Below, in pieces: positions 35,639-48,668 of a DNA stretch of 64,000 nucleotides (the first letter of the stretch is position 1; each line of letters opens with the position of its first letter). Under the pieces are notes generated by a model. It was not told the origin of the DNA. It made no database searches and was given only the letters and a program-made list of their open reading frames with translations. The stretch lies in assembly GCA_045837725.1 (NCBI GenBank), contig JBEWZL010000138.1, positions 1-64,000 on the forward strand, written 5' to 3'. Origin of the DNA: Vermamoeba vermiformis. Lineage: Eukaryota; Tubulinea; Echinamoebida. The translations under genes and the position numbers were made by a program.

Positions 35639-37897
35639 TTAATTTTGCATTGTCGCTTCTTTCGGGTTTGAATCCTGATCCGGCGAGACAATCGTCGCGA
35701 TTACAGGACGAACAGGCTGTTGTTCAATATCAGCTCCGTTATCGTCCTCATCGCCTGTATCATTTCCAGTATCACCAGCGGAATTGCTGCCAGTACTACC
35801 ACGACCATAACCAGAGTCGTATTCGCCCGATTTTGTTGTTTTTGGAAAGACGTTTCCAGTGGTCACACGTGATGTTCTGGAGTTGCGAGATCGTGCTGAA
35901 CTCTGCGAGCTGCTTATCTCTCGGCGCCATCTATCAGCTGTACTCCACAAATGTGCGACAGGGATGTACACAAAGGCAGTACGGTAGCATAAAGTATAGA
36001 CCGTGCTCGATACTGGGCCGAAGACTTCAGGCTTGATAATGAAAACTATCAAACTCCACGACAAGGCCAGGATAATAGCAATAATAGGGAAGCCAATTCT
36101 TGTGACCTAAATGAAAATAATGATTAGAAACATGACACTTTTGACGTGTTGATTAAACATAGAAATTATAATGCAATTACGCACCTTATTCAAAGAATGT
36201 GTCGTTTTCCTGTTACCAGTGCTGCCCATATCTTTAATACTGGCAATTAATCGACTTCTGAGCTGACATGTAACGTAAACCAAGCCCGCGAACATGGACA
36301 ACAAAATGAATATAAATGGCACTAAAGTCGCTCGCCATGCTGTCATTGGGTACACGTAATTAGGTCCAATGCATAATAGAATCCAGCGAACCTAATAGAA
36401 GAGCGGATTAGATCGTAAATTTTGTGAACACCGTCACTTTTCGGGCAATATTGCTTAAATGGTATATGAATTGATGATCACTTACTGCCTCAGCAATACC
36501 ATGCCCGACGGTGCCAGCAATGACCACAGTACGGCCGCGCGTGTACTGTCTTTTGTTTCGATAGACAGTGCCGCGAATCAACACGGTGTACCAGACCCAA
36601 AAGAACCAATAAACTTCGACAAAGGTGAGGTAAATGCATAACCCCCATAGAATAATATTGACTTCTCGTGGGAAGTAATTTCTGCATTGCCAGAAGTCCG
36701 TGAAGTTGTAAAAAGTTTGTACTATTTTTAGAATCAATTAGATCTGGGTTAGCAATGTATTATTTTTCGAACTTACCTGTTGTTTGAATGGCAGCCAATA
36801 AAAATGACAATTTTTCGTTACGAGTCCTTTGGAATTTGAAAGCAATGAACAGCGAAACCCAACCAGCCAAAGCTTCGAAAGAGAACATCGCGCCAAACAT
36901 AAAGCCGACGACCATAAAGAAATTGGTTACGTAAACTGTCAAGGAAAGGCGTTAATTAATTTTGTGCACAACATTGTATCTTAAATTCTGGATTTGCCAT
37001 CCCGCAGAACACAAAAAATTTTAACCATAAATCAACGTTGTTCAGGAAAATTGCATCAAAGAAATAAATTACGATTAAGAAAAGGATGACATCCGTGAAA
37101 CGAAGGGATATTGGTTAACTGACGAATCCGTGTCAGATGACGTACCATTTTCCGCGTTGATTTCAACGATAACTTCTTGGCCTAACAACACCTGGTCTAA
37201 AGCGTAGTTAAACATGTTATCTGCGTCGGGATCCGGAATGATGACAGAGGGAATATTGACTTCGAAATCGGTAGTGTAGCGAAGCATGGGAGTCATGAAC
37301 TGAATTTCCTCCTAAAATATCGTGATTAGAATTATTTTCAAATTTTACAATTACATGACGCAAATCGTACTGTAAAATGCACAATCAAAGCCTTCGCTCC
37401 GACTTCTTGCGCCCTCCTTGCTTTCTTTTGGTATGGGCAGCCATCTGAAATATTAAAGTATTAGTATCTGGTAGAATTCAATGCATTCCACGCCTAGGAA
37501 CAATTTTGTAGGCCTGATCCGATCGGAGTTTGACGTTCCAGACAAATTGGACACAAAGTTTTGATTTGACGTGATTTTGATTACAAAGTTATTAATACTT
37601 ACAAACAATGTCCCAGTATAAAACAAAATCTCCCAAGGTCGAGTAATCAATCGTGCCGTTGTAGACAGAATGAGGGATCGTACTATCGCAATCCTGACCC
37701 GGTTCCAAAAATATGAGGCGTCCAGTGATGTTGAACTCTGCTGGGCCAAAGTCGGCGCCGAGTATATTATGTGACACGACTCCAGCATCTTTTGCGTCGG
37801 CATTCAAGTAAAATCGAAGCTCCCCAAATCCAGGGGCAACGACGCTGATTAAAATCAATAAAATTACGAGCAGCGCAGGGCGCTTTTGAAGGCCCAT
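35639..37897 (-). CDS. Seven-helix membrane protein with an extracellular PA (protease-associated) domain
   Basis: About seven exons, 530 residues. The signal peptide (KRPALLVILLILISVVAPGF) is followed by a PA-like domain (LVLLG-type strands; GCPYQKKARRAQEVGAKALI and IPSVIIPDPDADNMF match the A-x-x-A-x-x-x-G-A-x-A and I-P-x-V-x-I features). Then come about seven hydrophobic helices: VVGFMFGAMFSFEALAGW, IILWGLCIYLTFVEVYWFF, VVIAGTVGHGIAEA, LVPFIFILLSMFAGLVYV, FPIIAIILALSWSLIVFI and VYTLCYRTAFVYIPVAHLW. A Ser/Gly/Asp-rich cytosolic tail follows. Signal peptide, PA-type ectodomain, 7TM and long tail suggest a receptor-like or sorting protein. No standard GPCR motif (DRY, NPxxY) is visible, so the GPCR label is tentative. 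Confidence 0.72.
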
Positions 37898-38789
37898 GAT
37901 CGAGGCTGCTGTGGTGTTTTGGGACTCGGGTTGAAGGGAAAAAGCAAAATCTGCGGTCTGCAGCTCCCCTGTCAGATTTTTGCGTAAACTTCGTTTTCCT
38001 TTTTAGGCAAAGTTCTCAACTAGCTAGCTTGCCTAGACCTTCTGCTGCTTCTCTCCTTTCAGTAATAATTGTCTTCAACAACATCTCACGTGTCTTCGAG
38101 TGTTTTACAACCGAGCGTAATGTATCTTTGACTATTTGGTAAGTTGTTTGATGCGAGTCCCATCCGCAACACGAGCAACCCCAAAACAATATGTGACTCG
38201 TATACGTTGTCTACTATGGTGATCGTTTGCTCCTTAGAACGTCTTCTCGCAATACAGAGTTTGCAGAAACAATTGGATTAATTAATTAATGACTTTAGAA
38301 CGCCACAAAAATGTCTAAGCTTGTTTACAATTCGTAAGTTTTCACGTGTTAATTTCTAGGCTGAAACGTAGGAAAGTTGGCAAAAGCAGAAATAAAATAT
38401 CGATTTTTGATCAGATTAATGTTACCGTTACAATTCTTCGTTCCCTGCTGTAAAATCTGTCAAAAATTGCCCGTTGCTCCGCAGTGGTACATTTATCAGC
38501 ACCAAGCCTCCGCTCTTAAGCTCCAATTTCGGCATTTAAAATTTTGTGCTCCGTGCTCGGAGGATCTTCCATCCGTACGCTTCCAATCTTTCGAGAACGA
38601 TCGTAGAGGTCACGGACCCGTTGTGGCCGCGTGCGGCACAATAAACTGTACTGCACCAATAGGAATTTTCACGAACGACCCCAAAAAAACGTGCGAGAAG
38701 AACCTCTGGAAGCTTCGCACAGATTCTTCACTCCTGCCAAACGAACAACAATGGTTTTTTATCGGAGTTTCAGAAAATAGCGGTGCACG
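37898..38789. other. Divergent flank with a possible spliced 38-residue ORF
   Basis: The 5' flanks of the PA-7TM gene (-) and the F-box gene (+). On the plus strand, ATG 38311 starts MSKLVYNS; a GTAAG donor (38334) and acceptor (38359) join it to KRRKVGKSRNKIS..., ending at TAA 38453. A 148-codon frame from 38377 begins at TTG and has no recognised family. These may be leader exons or a small separate gene. Confidence 0.25.
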
Positions 38790-41231
38790 ATGGATTGGAA
38801 CACAGCGCCCGTCGAGCTATTAATAGTTTGTTTAATGAAGCTTGATCGGCTGTCCGATCTTTCAAACGCTTCGTTAGTAAATAGACAATGGAACCTAACG
38901 ACCACCCATCAATGCCTATGGCGAGTACGTAATTATGTGAGCCCATATTTTTTATTAAAACGCTGTAGGTATTTCATAACACGAGTTTCGGATCGTGCAG
39001 AAGCTTCGAACAAGCAAATCCGGCCGATTGGAAGAATTTAGTAAAGGAAATGACAATCTCCGTACGAAATGTACAAGCTGCACGGTATGTAATTGCAAAA
39101 TAATAATTTCAGAATTAAATGTAACGGATCGATTCTAATTGCAAACTCGCGATATCCAGTTCTATTTATAGCTCGCGATTCCGATTCTAAACATGATCCC
39201 ATATCTAGATATATTAGTAGAAGCCTATCGTGCAATCAACCAGTCTCAGTCGAGACGAAAATAGCTGAACAACATGCGTGCACTTTTCATGGCGATTACG
39301 CCCTAATCAACTGGGTCGAAACTGACACCGAACGAATGTAAGATAGTATTATGCGAGTATATAGTAGTCTAATGGTGTATTATAGGGACACCGGCGAAGA
39401 TTTCTTTTCGCGGATGAACAGCGAATTGATCAACTTGAGAACAGAAGAGCGGATCAAGGTACGTCAATACCACTCAATGATAGTAGGACTATAACTCATG
39501 TATATTATAGGGACCTTATGGATATATGCTCTTCAATCACTATATTCTGTACGCGGTACGTATTTTATGATGGTTCCAGAAGTTTTCGGAAGGTTCTGAC
39601 GGAGGCGATATTCAAAAATAGGCGAATCAAGTCGCGTTACACGTAATGCAAATGGAGGAAATTTCTTTTGCAAAATTTAACGGGCGATATCCCTACCAAA
39701 ACGAATTGAAGCGATTTCCTGCAAAAGTTTATAGTCCATCGTTTGCGTACATAATTTCGAATACGAGGCTCGAGTCTAGCATTATTGTCATTGTATATGC
39801 TGTAAATAATTCATGCCAGTAAGTATATTCATCGATTTGTGGTTTGCAAGTGACACATCTAACAAACCTATATTTTCAGCGACTCATTTTGTATATATAA
39901 CGTTGATACTGAGGAGATTTTATCGACTGGAACACTCAAAAAGCAATCGTTCACATTGCTAAACGATGATTTCTTTGTTGTCTCAACGGTGAGTCTAAAT
40001 CCGGATCCAAACCCGAAATTGGCTTCTAAATTCTCCGTTCCGTAGGACTCCGAAGTATCAGTCTTGCACATTCCATCATCTAATCGAACGGTATTTCAAT
40101 TGCCGGTCCAAAAGCCTTATCCTGTCTCGTTTGAAAATATGCAGGTACGCCGCGTAACGAGAAAACAAATAAGAATTTTTCTTAGTCTAATTATTATTGT
40201 TATTAGATCGTCTTTGCACGCGATAAGTTCATCATTAGTTGGGACTACTGTACGGGCAATTACAACATTACTCCGTTCCCGCTATCTTTTCCTTCAGAGG
40301 TACGTTGCGTTGCGCGGATCTTTTCCTTTTATGGGTAATGTTCCAATCTAACCTTCCATTGCATTGTTTAGTACCGCGCCGCCATTAAATACGGTAGTTT
40401 AATCGTATGCGCGAGATCTAAGGCCCTTTATGCGTTCGACATGCGACATCCAACGGAGCCTCTTCGAACACTTTCGATCAAGCAAGAAGAAGAAGAGATT
40501 TGTGAGCTAACGTGGCCGAAAATACATAAAGTAAGCAGCGGTGACATATTGTACGAGATTTTAAAAGCGTATCTAACGATTATTTACTTTGTAGTTGAAA
40601 AATGGGTGCTTGATCCACCACGACGCGGTGATGATGGCAAAGTTCGATTTCCGCGAATCTTTCCTGTCCCAAAGAATAGCGGTGATGGTTACTTCACCTA
40701 AGTATATGATTCAGGTTTGTACATCGTCTTAATAGTCAGATCCCATGCCCGCGTACTGACTGTTTTTATTTCAGTTTGTCGAGATCTACGCGTATCAAAT
40801 GCAACTATTGATTAGTACTATGCTTACTAAGAGTAGCAACACTGTCTCGTTCTATGTTGCTGGCGATAAACCAACGGAACGGTACATCCAAAAACACCGA
40901 ATCATTACGGGCGAGCTTTGTACTAATCATTACATCGTAATATAGATATGGAGTTGTATGTTCAGTAGATCAAACGCAGCCTAATCGAAAGAAGAATGAA
41001 CTTGCGATCCAGGCGTTTGAAAAGAAAAAGAACCTAATTACGCCCGAAAACTACCAACAAGAGTGTTGTAATTTCTTTAATTCGAATTGTTACCCTATTT
41101 CGTTGCTGACGAATGTACACGCGGCAAATGGAACTGCAATAACGTTCTACGAAGAGGTTATCGATGGCGAATGGAAATTATCGACTCCAAGCCAATGGCA
41201 TACTGATTGTTGCTTGAATTTCAAACAATAA
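38790..41231 (+). CDS. F-box protein with a beta-propeller-like C-terminal region
   Basis: About ten exons, roughly 600 residues. ATG 38790 opens directly into an F-box (APVELLIVCLMKLDRLSDLS, then ASLVNRQWN and CLWRVF), as in SCF adaptors. The rest has repeated short beta-blade pieces (RYPVLFIARDSDS, FAYIISNTRLESSIIVIVYA, KQSFTLLNDDFFVVSTDSE, NMQIVFARDKFIISWDY and IKYGSLIVCARSKALYAFDM) resembling a diverged WD40/propeller rather than LRRs. The ending is TPSQWHTDCCLNFKQ. By family it would present substrates to a cullin-RING ligase; the target is unknown. Exon phases were checked by eye through the F-box and the following junction. Confidence 0.72.
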
Positions 41232-41371
41232 TCGTTGTAATATATTGAACCTTATTTATTTGTACATAAAGCACAAAAATTCAGACGACCCATGCATTTT
41301 ATTTTGCCCGAACCAGATTCGGGTTTTTTCAGCTTCCCGAATTACAAACACAACAAAAGGTTCGCATTTCT

Positions 41372-43272
41372 ATGTCTCAGAATTTAGATGCAGTAATAGC
41401 AGACAACAGCAATGGTGCTGGGGCGAGCATCACAGATCAGGTAAATAAACGTTGAAAGGGCATTTATAACGCAGCCTTACGGAGAACCAAATGTATTAAA
41501 ATTCGTTATCGTGCATATTAAGCATTATTTGGTTGCAGAAAACAAATAGCAAATTAGTTGTGCGAATCTATTAACAATTTTCGATTTTGCAGATCCTTGC
41601 CCGGGCGGAGGCGCGGAGATTGAAGGCTATGCAAAATGGAATTGGTAAATATTAATTTTTTGAACGGGATTATGAACCAAATTGCGCATTTCTCAGTCGT
41701 GTTTTATTCTGCCTCCGCATCCGTTTTTTCAGCTTCTTTTTTGCATTATTAACCAGTTAAAAATTAGAAATTGCGAAAGCATTGAATGTAGCAGCTGATT
41801 CTCTCGGATGGGACGACGAAGAAGTCAATAGAAATTTAAAGATATTATTGGACAACAAAATGGATCTGGATATCATAGCGGGCATGGATGACAAGACTAT
41901 ATTAGCGTTCAATCTATCATACAGCTTAATTGCTCGTGTAAAAGCAAATCACGTCAAATTCCAGACGAATATGATGCTAAATCCGCACATGGCCGAGGTC
42001 CTCTTGCGGCAATCAAGTCTTACCACCTCACAACTTCTCAATAATGTAAATAATATCGTAGCCCCTAGCACGCCACCTAGTGTAAGTAAGATTAATTTTC
42101 GTGTTGCGCAATGCATTCCCAAGGCCAAATTTGTTCGAACAAGATCTAGATCCGCTCAACATTAGAGGCACATATTTATGACAGCTTAGTAGATTTAACT
42201 AGTATTAATCGTGTTTTTATCGTGCAGGTGCCGCTTGAAACTCGATTTCCATCTTTCTCGGGCTATCCTATGTTAGCAACTCCAAACACGTCGCTCGAAG
42301 AAGCACATCCGAGACCGGAAGTTGAGGTAAATGGAAAGGCTTAGTTAACATTCTATAGTTGTATTATATATAATGACGGAACACGACCAGAGGATATTAA
42401 CAATTTATTTTGCCGTAGAATGAACGTCCCACGAAAAGGCAAAAGCAGTCGGGTTTGACCAAAGAGTCAATCGAGGAGAAAATTCGCAAAAATCAAAAAA
42501 TTATGGACAGTTTTCCAGAAGGAGCAGAATTTGAAGTAATTTCTGAATCCAAGTTCTTTTGCAAGCTATGCAAGTCAACGATAAAAATTCATGGTACGTT
42601 CGACCCGTTGCTAACGACCTCTTAAAGATCTTCAATATCTAATTATAACATTCTATAGCTGGTGATATTTCTGGCATTACGGAGCATTGCTACGGTAAAT
42701 TTGCCAAGGGAAGTAACAACCCGAACAACAACGGCAAGACTTCAAAGCATTGGGCCAGAGTTTTAGCATTAAAACAAGGACAAACGCCAGCAGTGTATGT
42801 ATTATATAATCTTATTGATAGTTAATTATTCGATCGAGTAGCGGGATCCGAATCTAAATCCGATTTTAACTTTTTGTGTCAGGACTAAGATTGGCAAGTT
42901 GCAGCGAAAAAATCGTAGAGAAGAGAGTCAAAAGCAAGGCAAGGTATTGTGTTATTGTTTGCAAGAAGTTGGAATGGTCCAAGGCAAAAAAGGCCTGTTG
43001 TTCCGATGCTCGCAAGTCAACAAATGTCCGTTCAAGCGACGAGCAGAGAGTGATATTAATGTGTAAGTTAATGATATATATTGATAGTAGCCCGGCAAGT
43101 ACAACATGCTAATATATATTTTATTGTTAGACTAAGCGATGACGACGATATTGATGACGCGCTACAGGTCGAGGAACAACAACCGTTACAGCTGGATGCG
43201 ATGAATTTAATGTTCACGCAGTTATTGCAACAACAAGCAAGTTATATTAATAACACGAATAAACCTGAGTGA
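41372..43272 (+). CDS. Putative nuclear protein with BED-like and GRF-like zinc motifs
   Basis: About eight exons, 390 residues. The N terminus is Ser/Asn-rich (MSQNLDAVIADNSNGAGAS). A helical acidic block (ADSLGWDDEEVNRNLKILLD) is followed by a KRQKQ basic patch. Then SKFFCKLCKSTIKIHAGD...ITEHC is a C-x2-C ... H-x-C-like BED-type zinc motif. Next KVLCYCLQEVG and GLLFRCSQVNKCPFKRR are spaced like a zf-GRF finger (C-x-C ... F-x-C ... C-x-F). The C terminus is Gln-rich. No family is recognised overall. A DNA-binding or transcription-related role is an inference from the two putative zinc sites. Confidence 0.55.
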
Positions 43273-43396
43273 TTAATTGTGTCTCCTGATCTGTTGACTT
43301 TTGATGTTTTTTTGTCAACGACGATTTCAACTTCTTTATTATGATTTTATTTTTACAAGACTTCCACCAAATATCAATAAGCATATTTGGAAAACA

Positions 43397-45908
43397 TGAA
43401 GGTGACGCATGGCGAGATATATGGCTGGGGAAGTAATGTAAGATCCTTTAATTCAGAATGTCGCAAGATTAGATCTTAGTCTTTTGCTGAATTAAAATTA
43501 CTAAAATTAATGCAATATTATATAGGTGTATGGCCAGCTCGCTATTGGGTCTAACTCCACATGTGATTCCAGCTAAAATTAATTTGCCGTCACAAGTACC
43601 TGTCCGCCAGATTGACTGCGGGTTCTATCACTCGGTTGCATTACTAGAAGATGGTTCATTATATTCGTGGGGTCGTTCGATGGAGGTAAGCGATCGGCAT
43701 CTGGAATTCTGTAACCGTCTGTCGCTCATGAATCAAATTATTAGGGACAATTAGGATTAGGAAAAGATGCCATAACAACTCCAATTATAGCAGAGCCAAG
43801 AAAAGTTGACATTGAATTTAATCCTGTCCAGATCTCATGGTAAGCGATAAAAAATTGTTGCATTTACCTCCATTTTATTTTTATTCACGTCAATAGTGGT
43901 CGATATCATACTACGGCATTAGATCAATATGGACAAGTATACGAGACGGGTCGAGACACCCATTTTTCATTCAGTTTGGTCAAAATGCCAAACAACGTGA
44001 AAATCCAACAAATCGCCTCTGGTGGAGTGTGGTCGTACGCCTTAACAGTAACAGGCGATGTATATAGATGGGGTGGGTTGGTCAGAGAAGAGAATAGGAA
44101 GGTTTCTCTGATTAAAGACATTCCTACATTGGTTCGATTAATCGGTGGATTTGGCGCGGTGACTGGAATAACTCAAACAGGAGGTAAACCTTCTCTATTA
44201 TACACACCATGATATTATACATAATACCTATATGAATACGATATTAATAATGCTTTTTTAAGACGTTTGGCGCTATGGAGATCATGGATCTGTTTCTAGT
44301 AAACAGAATCTCGTGCGCATGGAAGTATCAGGACTCAATACAGCAGCGTCATTAGATGTTTCGGGCGTATTAACTGCTTGGAAATGCGATCCTGTAACGA
44401 GAACGCCGATCTCTTCTCCAACAGAGGTTGGTGGAGTTTTCACTGGCCATTACGGAAGAGAAATTAGCGCAGGAGATCGTAAGTACATTACAACACTTAT
44501 CTATAATAATTTATTCTCAATGTACCGGATCGCATCTGACATTATTTTTTCAGATCACGTGGTCGTATTAGGAGCTCACGTTGCACAGAGAATTCCACGA
44601 GTATTCTGCTTCGGAACTTCAAATACTTACGGTCAGGTAATAAATAGCAAAAATAGTCAAAAAAAGAGTTCTGAATCCAGTTCGCGGATGTCAAATTTTA
44701 AGTAGTTTTGCTAACCTATTTATTAAGCTTGGTAGTGATGCGTCGAAAGATCCCAACGCATCAGTATCGCTATTGAATCCTATTGAAGTTAAGTCACTTG
44801 AAGGAGTTGAACTGGCGCAAGTTCGATGCGGTGGATATCACACATTAATTTTGGCGGGAAATTGGATCGGTTCAAATACCGGCCTGGCCAATGAACTAAG
44901 AGCGGCAAGGACTGGTGAATTACTGACAGACATGGAATTTCACGTTGATGGCACGGTGTTTAAGGCTCACAAAGCGGTCGTGTCGGCACGCTGTTTGCGA
45001 CATAAGAAACACACGCTGCAAATGGATTTGAAGCACAATTCTGTGGTCAACGTAGAGCACGTGACACCTCAAGAATTTGCTACATTTATGGAGTTCTTAT
45101 ACACTGACACTTGTCCGATCGATAAGGCTCAAATCAAGGGTCTCGAAAAATTAGCGGATCTGTTTGGAGCCGAACGGTTGAAGATTTTATTGCGTACAGA
45201 CCCTAAATTGAACAAAAAGAAAGCCTTGCATGAAGTACCTAATTTGGCCAATGATATGGAGGCCTTGCTGTCAAGTCGAGATTTCAGCGACATTTCATTT
45301 GACTTCAATGGAAAACATGTGGCTGCTCACAAAGTAAGTCTCAAACTACATTATAATAGCTTAGCTTCATACAAAAACATTTGTTTTTGTGGTTGGATTC
45401 GAACTAAAGTTTTCATCGCAGTTCGTGTTGGCTGCAAGATGTCCCTATTACAACGCATTATGGCGCCAAGGCTGGCAAGAAAGTGCACAATCAGTGCTGC
45501 AATTAGGCGAAGAAATTTCAGCCACGTCATTTCAGCAATTTTTGAAGTACATTTACACCGACATTTTTGACGTGGACGGCGACAGCGTTTTAGACGTGCT
45601 TAGATTATCACATAAGATTCAAATGAGCTCGTTGAAAAATCTTTGTGAGAGATTTGTTTCTGGATCTGTTGACGTCGATAACGTTTGCGGCCTTTATCAA
45701 CTTGCTTCCGAACTCAACTCGGCCGCAATTAAAAATATGTGTTTGAAATTCCTCGAAAAGGTAGGATTATTATAATACAACCAATAGTTAATTAACTGTT
45801 TTTTTAAAGGAGTTCAAAAATTCAGCAGTACAGAAAGATTTGAAGGATCTGCCACCGGACGTCAGAAAAGAGATCGAAAATCATGTTCGTACGCAATCGC
45901 GAAAGTAA
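43397..45908 (+). CDS. RCC1-repeat plus tandem BTB/POZ protein
   Basis: About ten exons, 670 residues. The N-terminal half is an RCC1 propeller (GEIYGWGSN, VYGQLAIG, CGFYHSVALLEDGSLYSWG, CGRYHTTALDQYGQVYETG, ASGGVWSYALTVTGDVYRWG and FCFGTSNTYGQLG). The C-terminal half holds two BTB domains: TDMEFHVDGTVFKAHKAV with FMEFLYTD, then SDISFDFNGKHVAAHK and YIYTDIFDVDG, followed by a BACK-like helical region (VCGLYQLASELNSAAIKN). By family, BTB-propeller proteins are Cul3 adaptors or GEF-like factors. Near the start the frame changes by one base at GGG (43547-43549): YGQLAIG is in one frame and LTPHVIPAKINLPSQVPVRQ in the next, both matching one repeat. Confidence 0.85.
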
Positions 45909-46310
45909 AGGTAGTGTCAAACACTGATATTTATGTTTTTTCGTAAACATCAATCGGTGATCAGAGAATTCGTTTCTTGTCCGCAGACCGAATTCGTTGT
46001 GTTTGGATCTGCCGGCAGTTGTCCACGCTAATTGAATTGCAATTCCCTTTTCTACCGGTCTAAGATTTTATTTCTAATGTTCCTAGAATCCGTTCAAGGA
46101 AATAAATCTTTGCAAAGATTGTTCTTGCTCACATCCATTATTCGCTCGAGAAAAATAGTTCGTAGCCGAAGGAAGACTCCGCCTAAAATATCTTGAACTA
46201 TAGAGACTAATGGGCATTTTTTAAGTCTGGAAAATTCAGGAGAAGATTCGCTAGGGCTTAAAAAAATCAAATTTTTTGCCACTTATTTTTATTGTACCGA
46301 ACAACACAAC
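45909..46310. other. Intergenic spacer upstream of the small secreted gene
   Basis: AT-rich. One minus-strand frame (46094-46282) starts at GTG and has no recognisable content. I see no RNA gene or repeat. Confidence 0.45.
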
Positions 46311-46832
46311 ATGCAACAGTTCATCTTATTCAGTATTTTAATTTCAGTAGCGGTTGCACAACCATGCTCCATCTGGGGGCCTGATTATTACTTATGTATC
46401 GAGCACGGATGCGCCTTTTGTGAAGCAAACTTCACGCGTTGCCAGATCCCTCCAACAGACCCCTTAGAACATTGCCACTACGGAGACACTGTCGAACAAC
46501 CTTATCCTCTTCAAGATGGCGTGACTTATATTTCGAATAGTACTGTTTATGTCGACTATTACAACGGATACGACAACTACGTTTTTGTTGTTAAAGACCG
46601 AAAGGCCCCAATAATTGTAGTAGTGCAGCAAAATCAACCAGGCACTTCGGTTATATATATGTCTCAAAAGGCTCCTCAACCAGATCCAAACAACTGGACT
46701 TGGGCTTTCGCTTCTCAGTCCTTCACTATTGTTGGAAACGCTACGAAGCCGCTCTCTGCTGGTCCATTGTACTTTGGTGTGGCTAATTCTAAATCGCTGG
46801 GCTACTCAATTACCGTCTCTACCACTAAATAA
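46311..46832 (+). CDS. Small intronless secreted protein
   Basis: A single exon of 173 codons, unusual here because nearly all neighbours have introns. The signal peptide MQQFILFSILISVAVAQ is followed by a Cys-rich N-terminal region (PCSIWGPDYYLCIEHGCAFC, then RCQIP and HCHYG) and a beta-rich C-terminal half with N-glycosylation sites (NFT, NST, NWT, NAT). No family is recognised. The lack of introns could mean recent retrocopying or simply a small gene. It stands alone between an RCC1-BTB gene and a convergent AP endonuclease gene. Confidence 0.75.
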   Translation: MQQFILFSILISVAVAQPCSIWGPDYYLCIEHGCAFCEANFTRCQIPPTDPLEHCHYGDTVEQPYPLQDGVTYISNSTVYVDYYNGYDNYVFVVKDRKAPIIVVVQQNQPGTSVIYMSQKAPQPDPNNWTWAFASQSFTIVGNATKPLSAGPLYFGVANSKSLGYSITVSTTK

Positions 46833-47252
46833 AATCAAAAATACTTTGTTTTGTTTTTATTTGTATTTTTACGTTTACTCTCGATTTACAATTTCTTAAA
46901 AATTAAATTACCGGTAATTGAAATATTGGCCCAATTTTAGGGCTAAAATTAGTTTATGTTAAATTGTTTCATCGGCAGGATTGGATCGGAAGCGGATTTA
47001 CAACTCGCCTGACCGGATCGCGTACAGATGAACAAAAACTAATACAACTCTTATTGTAACAATCGTTTCTTTAATTGAATATTCTTCTCGAGAGTTTAAA
47101 TTCTAGACCAGTACTTTTCTTGAAGATGACCCCTTCAAAAAACGCTTGTCCAGAAAATCCATTCCGAGAAATACTTTGTCTTGCTATTTGTTACAACAAA
47201 GTGCATCGTGCATAAGAAGAGTAGAATTTTGTTCTTGCACACACTCGGCATT
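46833..47252. other. Convergent 3' spacer
   Basis: AT-rich between the small secreted gene and the AP endonuclease stop. It contains several GGATCG/CGGAT words like those in introns. No coding frame is seen. Confidence 0.45.
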
Positions 47253-48609
47253 TTATTTAGCAATTTTCCTTCGTTTGTTTGTGTTTTCAACTCCCCCCTT
47301 GTTTTCGCGCGTGTCGCCCTCACTTTCCTTATTAGGCAATTCTGCTTCGCTAGCTTTTCGTTTCAAATTGGGCTTGGCTAACTTGTTATTAAGTTCTGCC
47401 AAAAAATTCAAATTTTTCTTCGGGGCTGCTGGTGCTTGATCTTTGCTATTATTATCTTCCTTATTATTATCTTCGACTATAATAGCATCGTTATTCTCGC
47501 TATTTTTCTCCGAATTGTTTTCATTAATTTTAATCACGCCTTGTTCGATCAATTCATTTCGTTCTTTTTCCAATTGTTCCGCTGGATTTTTCTTGCTCGG
47601 CGGTCGATGTATCGTTTTAGCTTTTTTAGGCTATAATTAAAAACACTCATTAATTACACTACATATGAGTTTGATAGTGCTATTGATATCGAAAGTGCAA
47701 ATCACATCCAGATCTGTCATACTTGCACTTGATAAAAACAACAATAATATAATAATATAATATGTATTACAATAATATAATAGTATCTTACTTACCACTG
47801 ATAATAATGTTGGGTTTTCGTTCAATTTCTTTGTAACAGTATTGTCTTTTTGTTCGGATCCACCTCCGCTTTTTTCACCCGTTGTTGTGTCACTTGTCTT
47901 ATCTTCATTTGTGCTATTCATATCATTCGTATTGTTATTGATAATGTTATTATTATTATTGTTAGTGGTGTTGTCTTGTTCGGATCCAATCTGCGGTTGA
48001 GATTGTGACACTGAAATTCCAGTTTCATCGTCCGAGCCTTCTTCTTCAATTTCTTCGGGCGGAGGTTGTTTGCGCACGAAAAATGAGGAAATCTTGGCTT
48101 GTTTCTATAAAAGGAAATATTGTTACGGTTAATATTTGCATAAATTTTTCGCTGTTAAAGAAATTCTTACCGGTTTAAAAACATCTGATGACAAAGCAGG
48201 TGTTTTATGTGGCCCTAAATTAAGAATTATTACTATATATGGTAATTAAATACTAGTTTCGTACCTAATGTGATCGTAGTTGATAACGACATGGAAAATG
48301 GACAATGATCGGATCCAAATTGATACGGCAAATATTCCGCTTTCACGAGTTTTTCCGCTAAATTCTTGGTGGCAAATCCAAAGTCAATGCGCCAGCCTTT
48401 GTCGTCAATGCGTGAAGTGCCTTTAGGGTCCCACCACGAATACGCTCGTTTGTCGCCGTGCACGTGTCTGAATGCGTCGACGAATCCGCTCTCGAGGAAC
48501 GATGTCACCCACGCTCGTTCTTTGGGCAAGTATCCGTTGACAGTATCCTAATTAGGAAATTTAGGACTGACATAGTTGAAAAAATTAAAAAATTTTTTTT
48601 ATTTTTTTT

Positions 48610-48668
<59 letters not shown>

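Noticed and set aside
38377-38823. Plus-strand 148-codon frame
   Set aside because: It begins at TTG, overlaps the F-box start in another frame and has no family signal. It is kept only as a note on the divergent region.
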